Assembly: GCA_036504735.1 (NCBI GenBank)
Contig: DASXUQ010000019.1
Span: forward strand, 62,001 to 126,000
Direction of reading: 5' to 3'
Length of the DNA stretch: 64,000 bases
Source of the DNA: a bacterium
Lineage (GTDB): Bacteria; Electryoneota; RPQS01
Under the pieces are notes generated by a model. The model was given only the letters and a program-made list of their open reading frames with translations. It ran no database searches and was not told the DNA's origin. Position 1 is the stretch's first letter; each line of letters begins with the position of its first letter. Positions 50,129 through 59,141 of the stretch are shown in pieces. A program made the position numbers and the translations under genes.

Positions 50129-51137
50129 GAGCGGCTTGGCCTTTGTGCTGCCCGGGCACAATGACCTGCCGACCGGCGGCAATCTGTTCAACCGGCATCT
50201 CCTCGCGGCGTTGCGTGCGCGCGGGCTGAGCATCCGGGAAGTGGATTCGGCTGCGTTCGCCGCTCATCCACCGTCCAAAACCGCGTTTGTAGACAGTTTG
50301 CTGCTCGATGCGCTGCATGACTATCTTCCTGTGGCTCCCCCCTCCCCATCGCTGTTCCTGATTCTCCACCTTCTGCCCAGTATGCTGCACGACTTGCCCA
50401 AGCCCGTGCGGCTCAGGCTTCTGGATCGTGAGCGGTTTGTCCTTACGCGGCTCAATGGTGTGCTCGTGACCAGCGACTTCAGCAGAGACTACTTGACTCG
50501 CGTTCACCATTTTACGAAACCCATTCTCGTCGTTCGGCCTGCATTGGTCATAACCCCCGGCGGTGCACGGGCAAGCCGGGAGGGCTTTCACGGCTTGATA
50601 GTTTCCAATCTCGTTCGCAGCAAAGGATTGCGGGAGTTCCTCGGGGCATTTGGAGAAGAGCTGTTGCCGCGTGATAAACTGGAGTTGGTCATTGCCGGAC
50701 GCGCCGACATGGAGCCGGACTACGCACAGTCGTGCCTGAGGCTGATCCGTGAACGGCCATCACTGAGCAGTCGCGTACGCCACGCTGGTGCTATGCAGCC
50801 AGAGCAATTGCAGATGCTCTATTCGCAAAGCACCGTGTTCATCTCCGCTGCCCCAATGGAGACCTACGGCATGGCCCTTGCCGAGGCGCGCGCATTTGGC
50901 CTGCCCATCCTGGCCTGCAACGGCGGCAATGTTCGCGCACATGTAGACCACGGCATAAACGGCTGGCTATGGGATTCCCCTCAGGAATTGGCGCAAGCCT
51001 GCGTGCGGTTATCGCGCCGGCAAGAAGAGCTGCAATGGCTTGCCGCGGGCGCACTGTCAAGGATTCCGCAGGACCACTACACATGGGATAATGCGGCCAC
51101 GTCCTTTATCACCCAACTGCGCGCTGCGCAAACATAA
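50082..51137 (+). CDS. Glycosyltransferase family 4
   Basis: A 351-aa GT-B enzyme. It has FVLPGHNDLPTGGNLFNRHLLAAL at the N-terminus, GLIVSNLVRSKGLREFLGAF at the second-domain entry, and AAPMETYGMALAEARAFGLPILACNGGNVRAHV with the E-x7-E-like motif. Its start lies inside the pterin-synthase-like gene (47-base overlap), a sign of tight co-translation. In this context it may glycosylate the small molecule made by its two neighbours rather than a polysaccharide; that is inference. Confidence 0.8.
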   Translation: MNPTSALPVTPRPLPESGLAFVLPGHNDLPTGGNLFNRHLLAALRARGLSIREVDSAAFAAHPPSKTAFVDSLLLDALHDYLPVAPPSPSLFLILHLLPSMLHDLPKPVRLRLLDRERFVLTRLNGVLVTSDFSRDYLTRVHHFTKPILVVRPALVITPGGARASREGFHGLIVSNLVRSKGLREFLGAFGEELLPRDKLELVIAGRADMEPDYAQSCLRLIRERPSLSSRVRHAGAMQPEQLQMLYSQSTVFISAAPMETYGMALAEARAFGLPILACNGGNVRAHVDHGINGWLWDSPQELAQACVRLSRRQEELQWLAAGALSRIPQDHYTWDNAATSFITQLRAAQT

Positions 51138-51139
51138 GA

Positions 51140-51176
51140 GAGGCGAACGTCACCGTTCGCCTCCGCTGCTTTTATC
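51140..51176. terminator. Bidirectional terminator between convergent genes
   Basis: A 10-bp perfect stem, GAGGCGAACG (51140-51149) with CGTTCGCCTC (51154-51163), has a 4-base loop; GCTTTTATCT follows on the plus strand. Confidence 0.82.
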
Positions 51177-51191
51177 TCTCACTGTGTGCCG

Positions 51192-52601
51192 CTATTTCAG
51201 CGCGTCCATCATGTTGTCTACAATAGTGTCGTAGTCGCGGTTGAAGTGATGCCCGCCCTTGAGAATTACCGCCTGCGCCGCGTCCGGAGGCAGGTCATTG
51301 CACAACGAATCCGAATCCTTTTCATCGCAAATGGCCAGCACGCGCATGCCTTTAAGCTTTTGCACCTCCGGCAGCGTGAGCCAGCGCGTTTTGCCTTCCA
51401 CGTGCATCCAGTAGGTGACATGGAACTCAAAGTCCGCATTATGGGATGGGCCGATCAGCGACACCAGTGCCACGCGGCTGCGTAAATCCTCCGGCAGGCG
51501 GCTGACCATGAACGGCATCACGTCCGCGCCGAAGGAGTAGCCGGCCGTCACCACCCGGGTCTTGTGCCATGTGGCCATGTAGTAGCGCATGATCCGCGCC
51601 AGATCCGTCGAGGACTCTTCGGGGCTGCGCTTCTTCCAGAAGTATTTCAGCGCATTCACACCCACCACCGGAATTCCGCGCTTGGCAAACTCATCCGATA
51701 CTCCCTGATCGAATCCCGACCAGCCGCCATCACCCGACAGCATAATAGCCATCGTGCTGCCGCTGGTATCGGTTGCCAGAGTCTCCACCAGCGGCAGATT
51801 CTTCAGGCTGTCACTGCTGACCGCCGCGGGAATGGCCGGTGCCGTACTCGCCTGCGCGGCGCTCAAGTCTCTGAAAGCCTGAAGGTACTGCGGCATCCAA
51901 TTCTTCTCTACGGAAAAGCCGTGCCCGACGTGCTCCAAGGTAACGATCTTCGAGTGCGGCACCGAATTGACAAACTTTTGCGTGGCCGGATAATCGCACA
52001 CCTGGTCAATCACACCCTCCAGCACGTACCACGGGTGCGAGAGTTTGGGAGCCGGAAGCAAATTGTAACCGTTGCCCTTGGGCAACGGCTCCCATTCAAG
52101 GCCTTCGCCCTTGCACAGCGGTTTGTTGATTTCGATATCCGGGCAAAATCCGAGACTAAGCGCACCGCCGAATGTGTTCGCCGGCGCCTGAGCCAGCAGC
52201 CCATACACCAGCGTTGCTCCCGAAGAATAGCCGATGAGCAGCGGCGTGCGATAGGTTTCCAGTCCGTAATTCTTCTGCACAAATTGGCTGAGCGCTTCGA
52301 AGTCTGCGGCGGGATACAGGCATGGGGCATCGGAGGCCTGAAGCTGCTTGAAGTAGTGCCGGATGTCGATGCCGATGACCATCGCCCCTTCCAGCTTGAC
52401 AAGTTGCGCCGCCATGTCCACGACGCCAAGATTCCATCCGCCGTCACCCGAGACAAACAGCACCACGTCCTTCGGCGGATTGTCTTCGCGATAAATATGC
52501 ACCGTTCCGAAGCGGCCAAAACTCAAGGTGTCGGTAGTCATGGCCTGAACGGCACCCAGACACAGCAACAGCAGAACCGCGCACGCAGACAGGTATTTCA
52601 T
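51192..52601 (-). CDS. acvB: AcvB/VirJ-like periplasmic lysyl-phosphatidylglycerol hydrolase
   Basis: A 469-aa secreted alpha/beta-hydrolase. The signal peptide is LSACAVLLLLCLGAVQA. Two VirJ-like halves follow: residues about 20-250 (LFVSGDGGWNLGVVDMA; GYSSGATLVYGLL) and about 275-469 (LSGDGGWSGFDQGVSDEFAKRG; GYSFGADVMPFMV; the final GGHHFNRDYD). The GxSxG serine in the second half and the following His are the expected catalytic residues. In Agrobacterium, AcvB cleaves aminoacyl-PG made by the neighbouring MprF-type enzyme. The same pairing here, with an ATGA overlap, supports that role. Confidence 0.88.
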   Translation of the reverse strand: MKYLSACAVLLLLCLGAVQAMTTDTLSFGRFGTVHIYREDNPPKDVVLFVSGDGGWNLGVVDMAAQLVKLEGAMVIGIDIRHYFKQLQASDAPCLYPAADFEALSQFVQKNYGLETYRTPLLIGYSSGATLVYGLLAQAPANTFGGALSLGFCPDIEINKPLCKGEGLEWEPLPKGNGYNLLPAPKLSHPWYVLEGVIDQVCDYPATQKFVNSVPHSKIVTLEHVGHGFSVEKNWMPQYLQAFRDLSAAQASTAPAIPAAVSSDSLKNLPLVETLATDTSGSTMAIMLSGDGGWSGFDQGVSDEFAKRGIPVVGVNALKYFWKKRSPEESSTDLARIMRYYMATWHKTRVVTAGYSFGADVMPFMVSRLPEDLRSRVALVSLIGPSHNADFEFHVTYWMHVEGKTRWLTLPEVQKLKGMRVLAICDEKDSDSLCNDLPPDAAQAVILKGGHHFNRDYDTIVDNMMDALK

Positions 52602-55156
52602 TTTGAAACGACTCCTTTAATGCCCCCTGAAATCAGGGATGCCAGATTGGTGACCACGATGGGCAGAGCCAATCCGCCCGGCGAGGCCAGGTAGCGTGGC
52701 CGCCAGACCGGCCTGAACTTTTCTTTGTAGCGGCGCAGACCCTTGAAGTTGTAGAAATTCTCGCCGTGCCGGAACACAAACGCTCCCGCTTTGGCCCACA
52801 ACGGCGTCAACGCATGGTCCCCCAGGCCGGAAAGCGGCGCCATGCCCAGATTGAACCAGCGATACCCTTCGTTCTTGCCCCACAGCATCAGGGAGATCAG
52901 CAGAAAGTCCATGGCACTGGGCGGCGCCTCCAGGGTCTGGCGCATCAGGTCAACCGAAATCTCGTCGTGATCCGATCCGAGTAAAACGTTAGCAAAGGCG
53001 ACAATGTTTCCCTCAACCCGCACGACGGCTACCGGAAACAGCTTGAGGTAGGTTTCATCGAAAACCCCGAGCGAAAATCCCTTTTCCCGCGTGTTCTTCG
53101 CCGCCAACCAGGAATCGGAGACCTTTTTCAGTTCCGGCAGCAAATCCGGCACCGCCGCGACTGGAAACACTTCGAATGCGCAACCCTCGTCCTGACCATT
53201 CTGGTACGTGTGCCGCAAATTCTTGTTCGTCCGTCCTTCAAGCGCAAATTCGGCCAAGGGGACGCGCGCCTCTTCGCCGAGTTTAGTAAAGGTCAGACCC
53301 AAATCAATATAGAGCGGCAGAGTGTCCTGGCTGACTTGGTAGAAAGCCGGCCAGCCGTCGTTGCGTTCGACCATCTCGCGGAATTGCCACGCCAGTTCCG
53401 CGGCTTCGTCGGTCGGTCCCACCGGATCTCCCAGCACCACCCAGCTTCGCCCTTCCACCTGATACATCAGAAATGCCGTCTTGCTCTCATTGAACAGCAG
53501 CGACTTATCTCCCATGAGGGCAAGCCATGCCGTGGTTGAAGGAGACTTCTCCGCGATCTGCCGGGCTGTCTCCAACTCCTCCGGCGTGGGCCGAGCAGGC
53601 TCACCCGGCGCGGTGCGCATCAAGCGGGCCAGAGCAAACAACACGAGGACAATCATGGCACCCACCTCAGCGCGCAAGGCTCCCTGCGCGGTCGGCCTGA
53701 GCGCAAACTGCCACCAGAGGAAGGTCGTATATCCCGAATGACGATAGGAAAAGAACGTCAGCCAGACCGATCCGATCAGAATGGCTCCCACCAGCACGAG
53801 CCAGCCCGGAGTGAATCTCTGACTGGTCAGCGATGACTTTCGATAGAAGTAACGCCGGCACGGGAGGAGAGCCAGCAGCATCACCAGCAGGATCGTCGCT
53901 TCTTCATAGTCCAAACCCTTCAGCAGGGAAAAGACAATTCCGGCGGCGAGCAGCGCAAGGGTCAGCACATAGGAGATATCCAACCGCCGCTGAATTCCCC
54001 GCGCCAGCACCAGCAAGCCTGCGCCCACAACGCTGCTGAAGAAATGCGAGAACTGAATCACGGGCAGAGGCAGAAAATCCCGCAGCCACGACAATCTCCC
54101 ATGCACCGGAGGAGTGGCGCCGGAAAACAGCAGCACCGCACCGCCCACGAATGTCGCCCAGCCGAGAATCTGTGGCACAATTCCCGGAAGCCATTGACCC
54201 ACCTTACGCGCAACCCACTTCACCCGCTCAACATGCACCAGAAATTCATTGACGCCCGCAAACAGCACCGCCGCCGACAAGGGAATCAGATAGTAAATCA
54301 CGCGGTACAGAACAAGCGTCGCCAGCAAATTCGTGGCGGGAATAGCGGGCGAGAGTGTGTGAACCAGAATGGTCTCGAAGACGCCCAGTCCACCGGGAAC
54401 ATGGCTGATGACTCCCGCCGTTTGACCGATCACAAACACCGCAAAGAAGGCCGGATAGGTAATGTGAGCATCGGCGGGCAGCAAGGCATAAAGCACCGCG
54501 CCCGCACACAGCCAGTCGCAGCATCCTACGGCAACCTGTGCCAGCCCCAACCGCAACGGTGGCATGGGAATCTTCTCGCCGCGAATCCGTAGCGGCTTCA
54601 CCCGCAACCCGCCGATGGTCAGATAACCACCAACCACCAGCAGTAGCAGAACGCCAATTCCCAGCACGCCCCCCACGGGAAACCCGAGAATATCGGAGAC
54701 CGCAGCAGGATGCGTCAACAACGTTGCACCCGAAACCGTGAACAGACCTACCCAATAAGTCAGTACGGCAAATCCCACCAGTTTGCTGACCTCAAAGGCC
54801 GACAGTCCCCACGATGTATAGAACCGGAATCGCAGCGGCGCACCGGTCAGCAAGGTATAGCCCACTGTATTGCTGAAGGCATAGCTGACAAACCCAGCCA
54901 GACTGGTACGCGCAATCGGCAGCGGATGTCGAATGTACCGCGTACCAAGCAGGTCATAGAGCGTGAGAAAGAAGTAGCTAAGCACCATGAACAAAATGGC
55001 CAGCCACCGGGATCCGTACGGGATTTCCTGAAGCTGCGCCATGATATCATGATAATGAACCGTCTTCAGTTCATGGTCCAGCACCCAGATGGCCAGAGCA
55101 AACAGCAGGACACTGAATACGGGGCCAAGACGGCTAAGTAGTCGTCTAAGCGTCAT
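52598..55156 (-). CDS. mprF: MprF/LpiA-like phosphatidylglycerol aminoacyltransferase and flippase
   Basis: An 852-aa membrane enzyme. An N-terminal flippase region of about fourteen helices (residues 1 to about 510) includes FVSYAFSNTVGYTLLTGAPLRFRFYTSWG and ISHVPGGLGVFETI, both MprF hallmarks. The C-terminal aminoacyltransferase domain (about 540-850) contains FLMYQVEGRSWVVLGDPVG, NKNLRHTYQNG and FNLGMAPLSGLG. It transfers Lys (or Ala) from aminoacyl-tRNA to PG, lowering surface charge and giving resistance to cationic peptides or acid. ATG 55156 is preferred over GTG 55180. A good minus-strand promoter lies about 82-117 bases upstream. Confidence 0.92.
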   Translation of the reverse strand: MTLRRLLSRLGPVFSVLLFALAIWVLDHELKTVHYHDIMAQLQEIPYGSRWLAILFMVLSYFFLTLYDLLGTRYIRHPLPIARTSLAGFVSYAFSNTVGYTLLTGAPLRFRFYTSWGLSAFEVSKLVGFAVLTYWVGLFTVSGATLLTHPAAVSDILGFPVGGVLGIGVLLLLVVGGYLTIGGLRVKPLRIRGEKIPMPPLRLGLAQVAVGCCDWLCAGAVLYALLPADAHITYPAFFAVFVIGQTAGVISHVPGGLGVFETILVHTLSPAIPATNLLATLVLYRVIYYLIPLSAAVLFAGVNEFLVHVERVKWVARKVGQWLPGIVPQILGWATFVGGAVLLFSGATPPVHGRLSWLRDFLPLPVIQFSHFFSSVVGAGLLVLARGIQRRLDISYVLTLALLAAGIVFSLLKGLDYEEATILLVMLLALLPCRRYFYRKSSLTSQRFTPGWLVLVGAILIGSVWLTFFSYRHSGYTTFLWWQFALRPTAQGALRAEVGAMIVLVLFALARLMRTAPGEPARPTPEELETARQIAEKSPSTTAWLALMGDKSLLFNESKTAFLMYQVEGRSWVVLGDPVGPTDEAAELAWQFREMVERNDGWPAFYQVSQDTLPLYIDLGLTFTKLGEEARVPLAEFALEGRTNKNLRHTYQNGQDEGCAFEVFPVAAVPDLLPELKKVSDSWLAAKNTREKGFSLGVFDETYLKLFPVAVVRVEGNIVAFANVLLGSDHDEISVDLMRQTLEAPPSAMDFLLISLMLWGKNEGYRWFNLGMAPLSGLGDHALTPLWAKAGAFVFRHGENFYNFKGLRRYKEKFRPVWRPRYLASPGGLALPIVVTNLASLISGGIKGVVSK

Positions 55157-55244
55157 GCCTGAAACCGTCCTTGCCACCACTTGCCATGTCGGAAGTTACC
55201 ACTTTTGCACTCAATCCCTACGCAATTCACCGGCTGACCATGAC

Positions 55245-55273
55245 AAGATAGTGTAAAACCAATAGATTGTCAA
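55245..55273 (-). promoter_or_regulatory. Sigma-70-like promoter of the mprF/acvB operon
   Basis: Read on the minus strand: TTGACA (55273-55268), 17 bases, TATCTT (55250-55245). It lies in the 352-base divergent gap between mprF and the glucose dehydrogenase gene. No comparably good plus-strand promoter was seen there. Confidence 0.6.
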
Positions 55274-55508
55274 CACCAAACACGGCATTGCGCGGCTGAT
55301 GTGACACATCGGCTTACCTGGCAACCAAAACACCTGATCTTACCCCTTCAACGAGCGATGAAGCGCTTTAGCTCCACAGATTCTGTCTGTTGCCGACCGG
55401 AAACTTCCGCGCGGAAAACCTTGCTGAAACTCCTGCACGTGAAATCGTGTATAAAATTGATGACGGTTCCGATCAAAATGGAAGCAACCAGAGGGAGTAC
55501 CTCCGCTC

Positions 55509-56621
55509 ATGAAGGCTATAGCCATAACGCCCTCTGTCGCCGGAGTCAAGCTGGTGGAACGCGACGAGCCGCGCGTGGAGGCGGAGGATGACATCAAGAT
55601 CAAGGTGCTTCGCGTAGGAATCTGTGGCACGGATCGCGAAGAAGACGCGGGAGGACGCGCCCAAGCGCCTTCCGGCCAGCAGGATCTGGTGATCGGCCAC
55701 GAAATGTTCGGTTTGGTGGAAGAGACAGGCGGCGCCGTTACCAGAGTTCAGAAGGGCGACTATGCCGTCTTCACCGTGCGTCGCGGGTGTGGCAACTGCC
55801 TTCCTTGCCTCATGAACCGCCCGGACATGTGCCGCACGGGTAAATACACGGAACGCGGCATCTGGGGACAGGATGGCTATCAGACCGAACATGTCGTCGA
55901 CAAGGAACAGTACATTGTGCGCGTGCCGCGAGACCTTGAGTCCGTGGGTGTGTTGCTCGAACCACTCTCGGTTTCCGAAAAGGCCATTGATGAAGCCGTG
56001 CGTGTGCAATCCGCGCGTCTTCCCGATTTTCAATCGACCCCACTCTGGCTGTTCGGCAAGCGCTGCCTTGTCGCCGGGCTCGGCCCCATCGGTCTCCTGG
56101 CGGCCATGACGCTGCGATTGCGCGGCGCGATAGTCTACGGCTTGGATGTCGTCGACAGTTCCACCACACGCCCTCAATGGCTCACCGCCATCGGCGGCCA
56201 ATACGTCAATGGCAAAACGATTACCCCGGCACAGCTTGGAAATACGACCGGCGGTATGGACCTGATTCTCGAAGCTACGGGCGTGCCGCTGGTAGAATTG
56301 AATCTGCTGGATGCTCTCGGCGACAATGGAGTCTATGTGCTGACCGGAATTCCCGGCGGAGACCGGCCGCTGCAAATCGACGGCGCGGAGATTATCCGCC
56401 GCCTCGTCCTGAAGAATCAGGTGATGCTGGGCAGCGTCAATGCCGCGCGGGACCATTTCCAGATGGCCGTAGAGGATTTACAATCCGCCATGCGCTCCTG
56501 GCAGAGTCTCGTCCAGGCCCTGATCACCCACCGGTACACGCCCGGACAAAGTACGCAGGCCTTCGAGAGCCACGAGGCTGATGAAATCAAGACCGTAATC
56601 GAGTGGTCAGAAACCTCTTAG
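55509..56621 (+). CDS. gdh: Zinc-dependent glucose 1-dehydrogenase (MDR family)
   Basis: A 370-aa enzyme oxidising D-glucose to gluconolactone with NAD(P)+. It keeps the archaeal-type GlcDH pattern: VLRVGICGTDREE (catalytic-zinc Cys about residue 39), VIGHEMFG (His-Glu pair), four structural-zinc cysteines in CGNCLPCLMNRPDMC, the substrate-side GIWGQDGYQTEHV and LLEPLSVSEKA, and the cofactor site CLVAGLGPIGLLAAM. ATG 55509 has GAGGGAG about fifteen bases upstream and weaker purines closer. It is followed after 24 bases by a glucoamylase, so the pair could release and then oxidise glucose. Confidence 0.85.
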   Translation: MKAIAITPSVAGVKLVERDEPRVEAEDDIKIKVLRVGICGTDREEDAGGRAQAPSGQQDLVIGHEMFGLVEETGGAVTRVQKGDYAVFTVRRGCGNCLPCLMNRPDMCRTGKYTERGIWGQDGYQTEHVVDKEQYIVRVPRDLESVGVLLEPLSVSEKAIDEAVRVQSARLPDFQSTPLWLFGKRCLVAGLGPIGLLAAMTLRLRGAIVYGLDVVDSSTTRPQWLTAIGGQYVNGKTITPAQLGNTTGGMDLILEATGVPLVELNLLDALGDNGVYVLTGIPGGDRPLQIDGAEIIRRLVLKNQVMLGSVNAARDHFQMAVEDLQSAMRSWQSLVQALITHRYTPGQSTQAFESHEADEIKTVIEWSETS

Positions 56622-56645
56622 TCCCACTTCAGGAGGACATTATCC

Positions 56646-59054
56646 ATGTCCGACGGCATTTCGCTTGCCCCCGGCTGGCCGGGCATCACGCCCCGCTGGA
56701 CGTCCAGCAACAAATCGGGCGTCGGGACATCGCTCAGCCCGTTCAGCCACGTCACCTTTACCCTCAGCCACGGCATTCTGAACGAAATTTACTATCCGCA
56801 AAGCGACCTCGCCTGCACCCGCGACATGGGTCTGCTGATTGTCGACGGTCAGAACTACTTTTCCGAAGAGAAGCGCCATTGCTCCTTCACGGTGAATCTG
56901 ATGCGCGAGGGAGTCCCTGCCTATCATCTGGTCAATACCAGTCTGGACGGGGAATATGTCATCGAGAAAGAATGCATCGGCGACCCTTGGCGCGACGTCG
57001 TTTTGCAACACATCCGTTTTCGCCCGCTGCGCCGCGCCATCAAGGACTTCACTCTGCTGGCCTTGCTTGCACCCCATATCGCCAACCGTGGCATGGGTAA
57101 CACCGCGTGGGTTGGCGATTACAAAGGGACACCCATGCTGTTTGCCGAGCGCAATGAAATCGCGCTGGCCATGGCCTGCTCTCTGCCCTTCACCAAAAGA
57201 TCCGTAGGCTTTGTCGGATATTCCGACGGCTGGCAGGACGCGGATCAGCATAAAAAAATGACGTGGGAATACCAGCGCGCCGAAGACGGTAATGTCGCCA
57301 TGACCGGCGAAATCGTTCCTGATGCATGTGACGGCGAGTTTACCATTGCCATCGGTTTCGGGCGAAACCACACCGAGGCCGCCTTGCGCGCCCTGTCCTC
57401 CATCCAATCCGACTTCGACAACCTCCGCGACATTTACGTCCGCCAGTGGGAAGACTGGTTCAACTCCCATGAGCAGACCGGCAGTCGCGCCGGCAAAGAG
57501 GAGATGAGCAAACTTAGCCTCGCGGTGTCGCGTATACACTCGGATAAGATCGCCTGCGGCGCATCCATTGCCAGTCTTTCCGTTCCCTGGGGGCAGAACC
57601 GCGGCGATGACGATCTGGGCGGCTACCACCTCGTATGGGTGCGTGACCTGATTGAAACCGTGTGCGGCATGCTGGCAGCGGGCGTGCGCGAAGATGTCCG
57701 GCTGGCCCTCGAGTATCTGCGCGCAACTCAGGAAAAGGACGGTTTCTGGCCGCAGAACATGTGGCTGGATGGCCGCTCTTTTTGGACGGGCATCCAAATG
57801 GATGAGATCGGGCTGCCCATTCTGCTGTTGGAACTCGCTCGCCGGGAACACGCGATCCGCGAGGAAGATGTCGAGGCCTACCTGCAGATGGTGCACCACG
57901 CGGCATCCTTCATTGTGCGCAACGGGCCGGTGACGCAACAGGACCGCTGGGAAGAGGACGCGGGCTATTCGCCCTCCACGCTGGCCGTGGAAATTGCCGC
58001 GCTGCTGGTGGCCGCCGAGTATCTGGAAAGAATGAACCGCCCGGATGACGCGAAATATCTGCGCGAAACCGCCGATTGCTGGAACCAGAATATCGAACGC
58101 TGGTGTTACGTCAAAAACACAGGCTTTGCGCAAAAGGTCGGCGTAGACGGCTATTACGTGCGCATCGCGCCGCCGGATGTGGGGGAGGCCGCGTCGCCGC
58201 ATTCGGGATACGTCCCGATCAAAAACCGCCCGCCCGGACAGAGTATGATTCCAGCAGAAGACATCGTCAGCACCGACGCGCTGGCGCTCGTACGGTTTGG
58301 ATTGCGTGACGCCCATGACCCACGCATTGTCAATACGGTCAAGGTGATTGATCACCTGCTGAAAGTCAACACGCAGAACGGCCCGTGCTGGTACCGGTAT
58401 AACGGAGATGGCTACGGCGAACACGAGGACGGCAGCGCCTTCGACGGCACGGGGACGGGGCGGTTGTGGCCGCTCCTGACCGGTGAGCGCGGCCACTATG
58501 AACTGGAGGCGGGCAATGTGGAGGAAGCGACCCGCTTGCTCGACGCTATGGAAAAGTTCACCAGCGATGTCGGGCTGATTCCCGAGCAGATCTGGGACAC
58601 GGATGACCTTCCCGAACGGGAACTCTTCTTCGGCAGACCATCAGGGTCCGCCATGCCCCTCGTCTGGGCCCATTCCGAGCATATTCGGCTCACCCGTTCG
58701 ATCAGCGACGGCACAACGTTCGACATGCCGGCACACACTGTCGACCGCTATCGCCGCCACCAGACCAAAGCGAGTTTTGCCTGCTGGCGATTCAACAACA
58801 AGTTGCGCACCATGAATCCCGGCCTCAAGCTTCGCGTCGAACTGCTGGCTTCCGCCCGCGTGCGCTGGTCTCTCGATGACTGGGCCACCACGTCCGAGAC
58901 GGACACGACCGCCACATCCCTTGGCATTCACTACTGCGATCTTCCTGCCGACGCGCTCCAGGAAGGGCAAATGGTGCGCTTTACCATCTACTGGCAGGAA
59001 CCCGCCAAGTGGGAGGAGCGCAATTACGATATAAAGATTGAGCAGGACGGCTGA
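56646..59054 (+). CDS. GH15 glucoamylase-type alpha-glucan hydrolase
   Basis: An 802-aa prokaryotic GH15 enzyme. It has an N-terminal beta-sandwich (residues 1 to about 270, with LSPFSHVTFTLSHGILNEIYYP) and an (alpha/alpha)6 barrel (about 300-700). Catalytic candidates are the acid in DRWEEDAGYSP (about residue 438) and the base in LIPEQIWD (about 646). Substrate-pocket sequences such as GYHLVWVRDLIET and QNMWLDGRSFW are conserved. A C-terminal sandwich-like segment completes it. There is no signal peptide, so it acts in the cytoplasm on glycogen, maltodextrin or possibly trehalose. Co-transcription with glucose dehydrogenase argues for routing to gluconate rather than to glucose phosphorylation. 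Confidence 0.9.
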   Translation: MSDGISLAPGWPGITPRWTSSNKSGVGTSLSPFSHVTFTLSHGILNEIYYPQSDLACTRDMGLLIVDGQNYFSEEKRHCSFTVNLMREGVPAYHLVNTSLDGEYVIEKECIGDPWRDVVLQHIRFRPLRRAIKDFTLLALLAPHIANRGMGNTAWVGDYKGTPMLFAERNEIALAMACSLPFTKRSVGFVGYSDGWQDADQHKKMTWEYQRAEDGNVAMTGEIVPDACDGEFTIAIGFGRNHTEAALRALSSIQSDFDNLRDIYVRQWEDWFNSHEQTGSRAGKEEMSKLSLAVSRIHSDKIACGASIASLSVPWGQNRGDDDLGGYHLVWVRDLIETVCGMLAAGVREDVRLALEYLRATQEKDGFWPQNMWLDGRSFWTGIQMDEIGLPILLLELARREHAIREEDVEAYLQMVHHAASFIVRNGPVTQQDRWEEDAGYSPSTLAVEIAALLVAAEYLERMNRPDDAKYLRETADCWNQNIERWCYVKNTGFAQKVGVDGYYVRIAPPDVGEAASPHSGYVPIKNRPPGQSMIPAEDIVSTDALALVRFGLRDAHDPRIVNTVKVIDHLLKVNTQNGPCWYRYNGDGYGEHEDGSAFDGTGTGRLWPLLTGERGHYELEAGNVEEATRLLDAMEKFTSDVGLIPEQIWDTDDLPERELFFGRPSGSAMPLVWAHSEHIRLTRSISDGTTFDMPAHTVDRYRRHQTKASFACWRFNNKLRTMNPGLKLRVELLASARVRWSLDDWATTSETDTTATSLGIHYCDLPADALQEGQMVRFTIYWQEPAKWEERNYDIKIEQDG

Positions 59055-59082
59055 ACGCCGCCAGGCCTCCCCTTTCAAAAAT

Positions 59083-59117
59083 AAAGCGGGCCTCCTTGAA
59101 GGTGGCCCGCTTTCGCG
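59083..59117. terminator. Bidirectional terminator between the glucoamylase and usher-like genes
   Basis: A 10-bp perfect stem, AAAGCGGGCC (59083-59092) with GGCCCGCTTT (59104-59113). On the minus strand it is followed by TTTATTTTTG, so it mainly ends the minus-strand operon. Confidence 0.87.
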
Positions 59118-59141
59118 CATCCATCCCGCTTTCCCTGCTCA

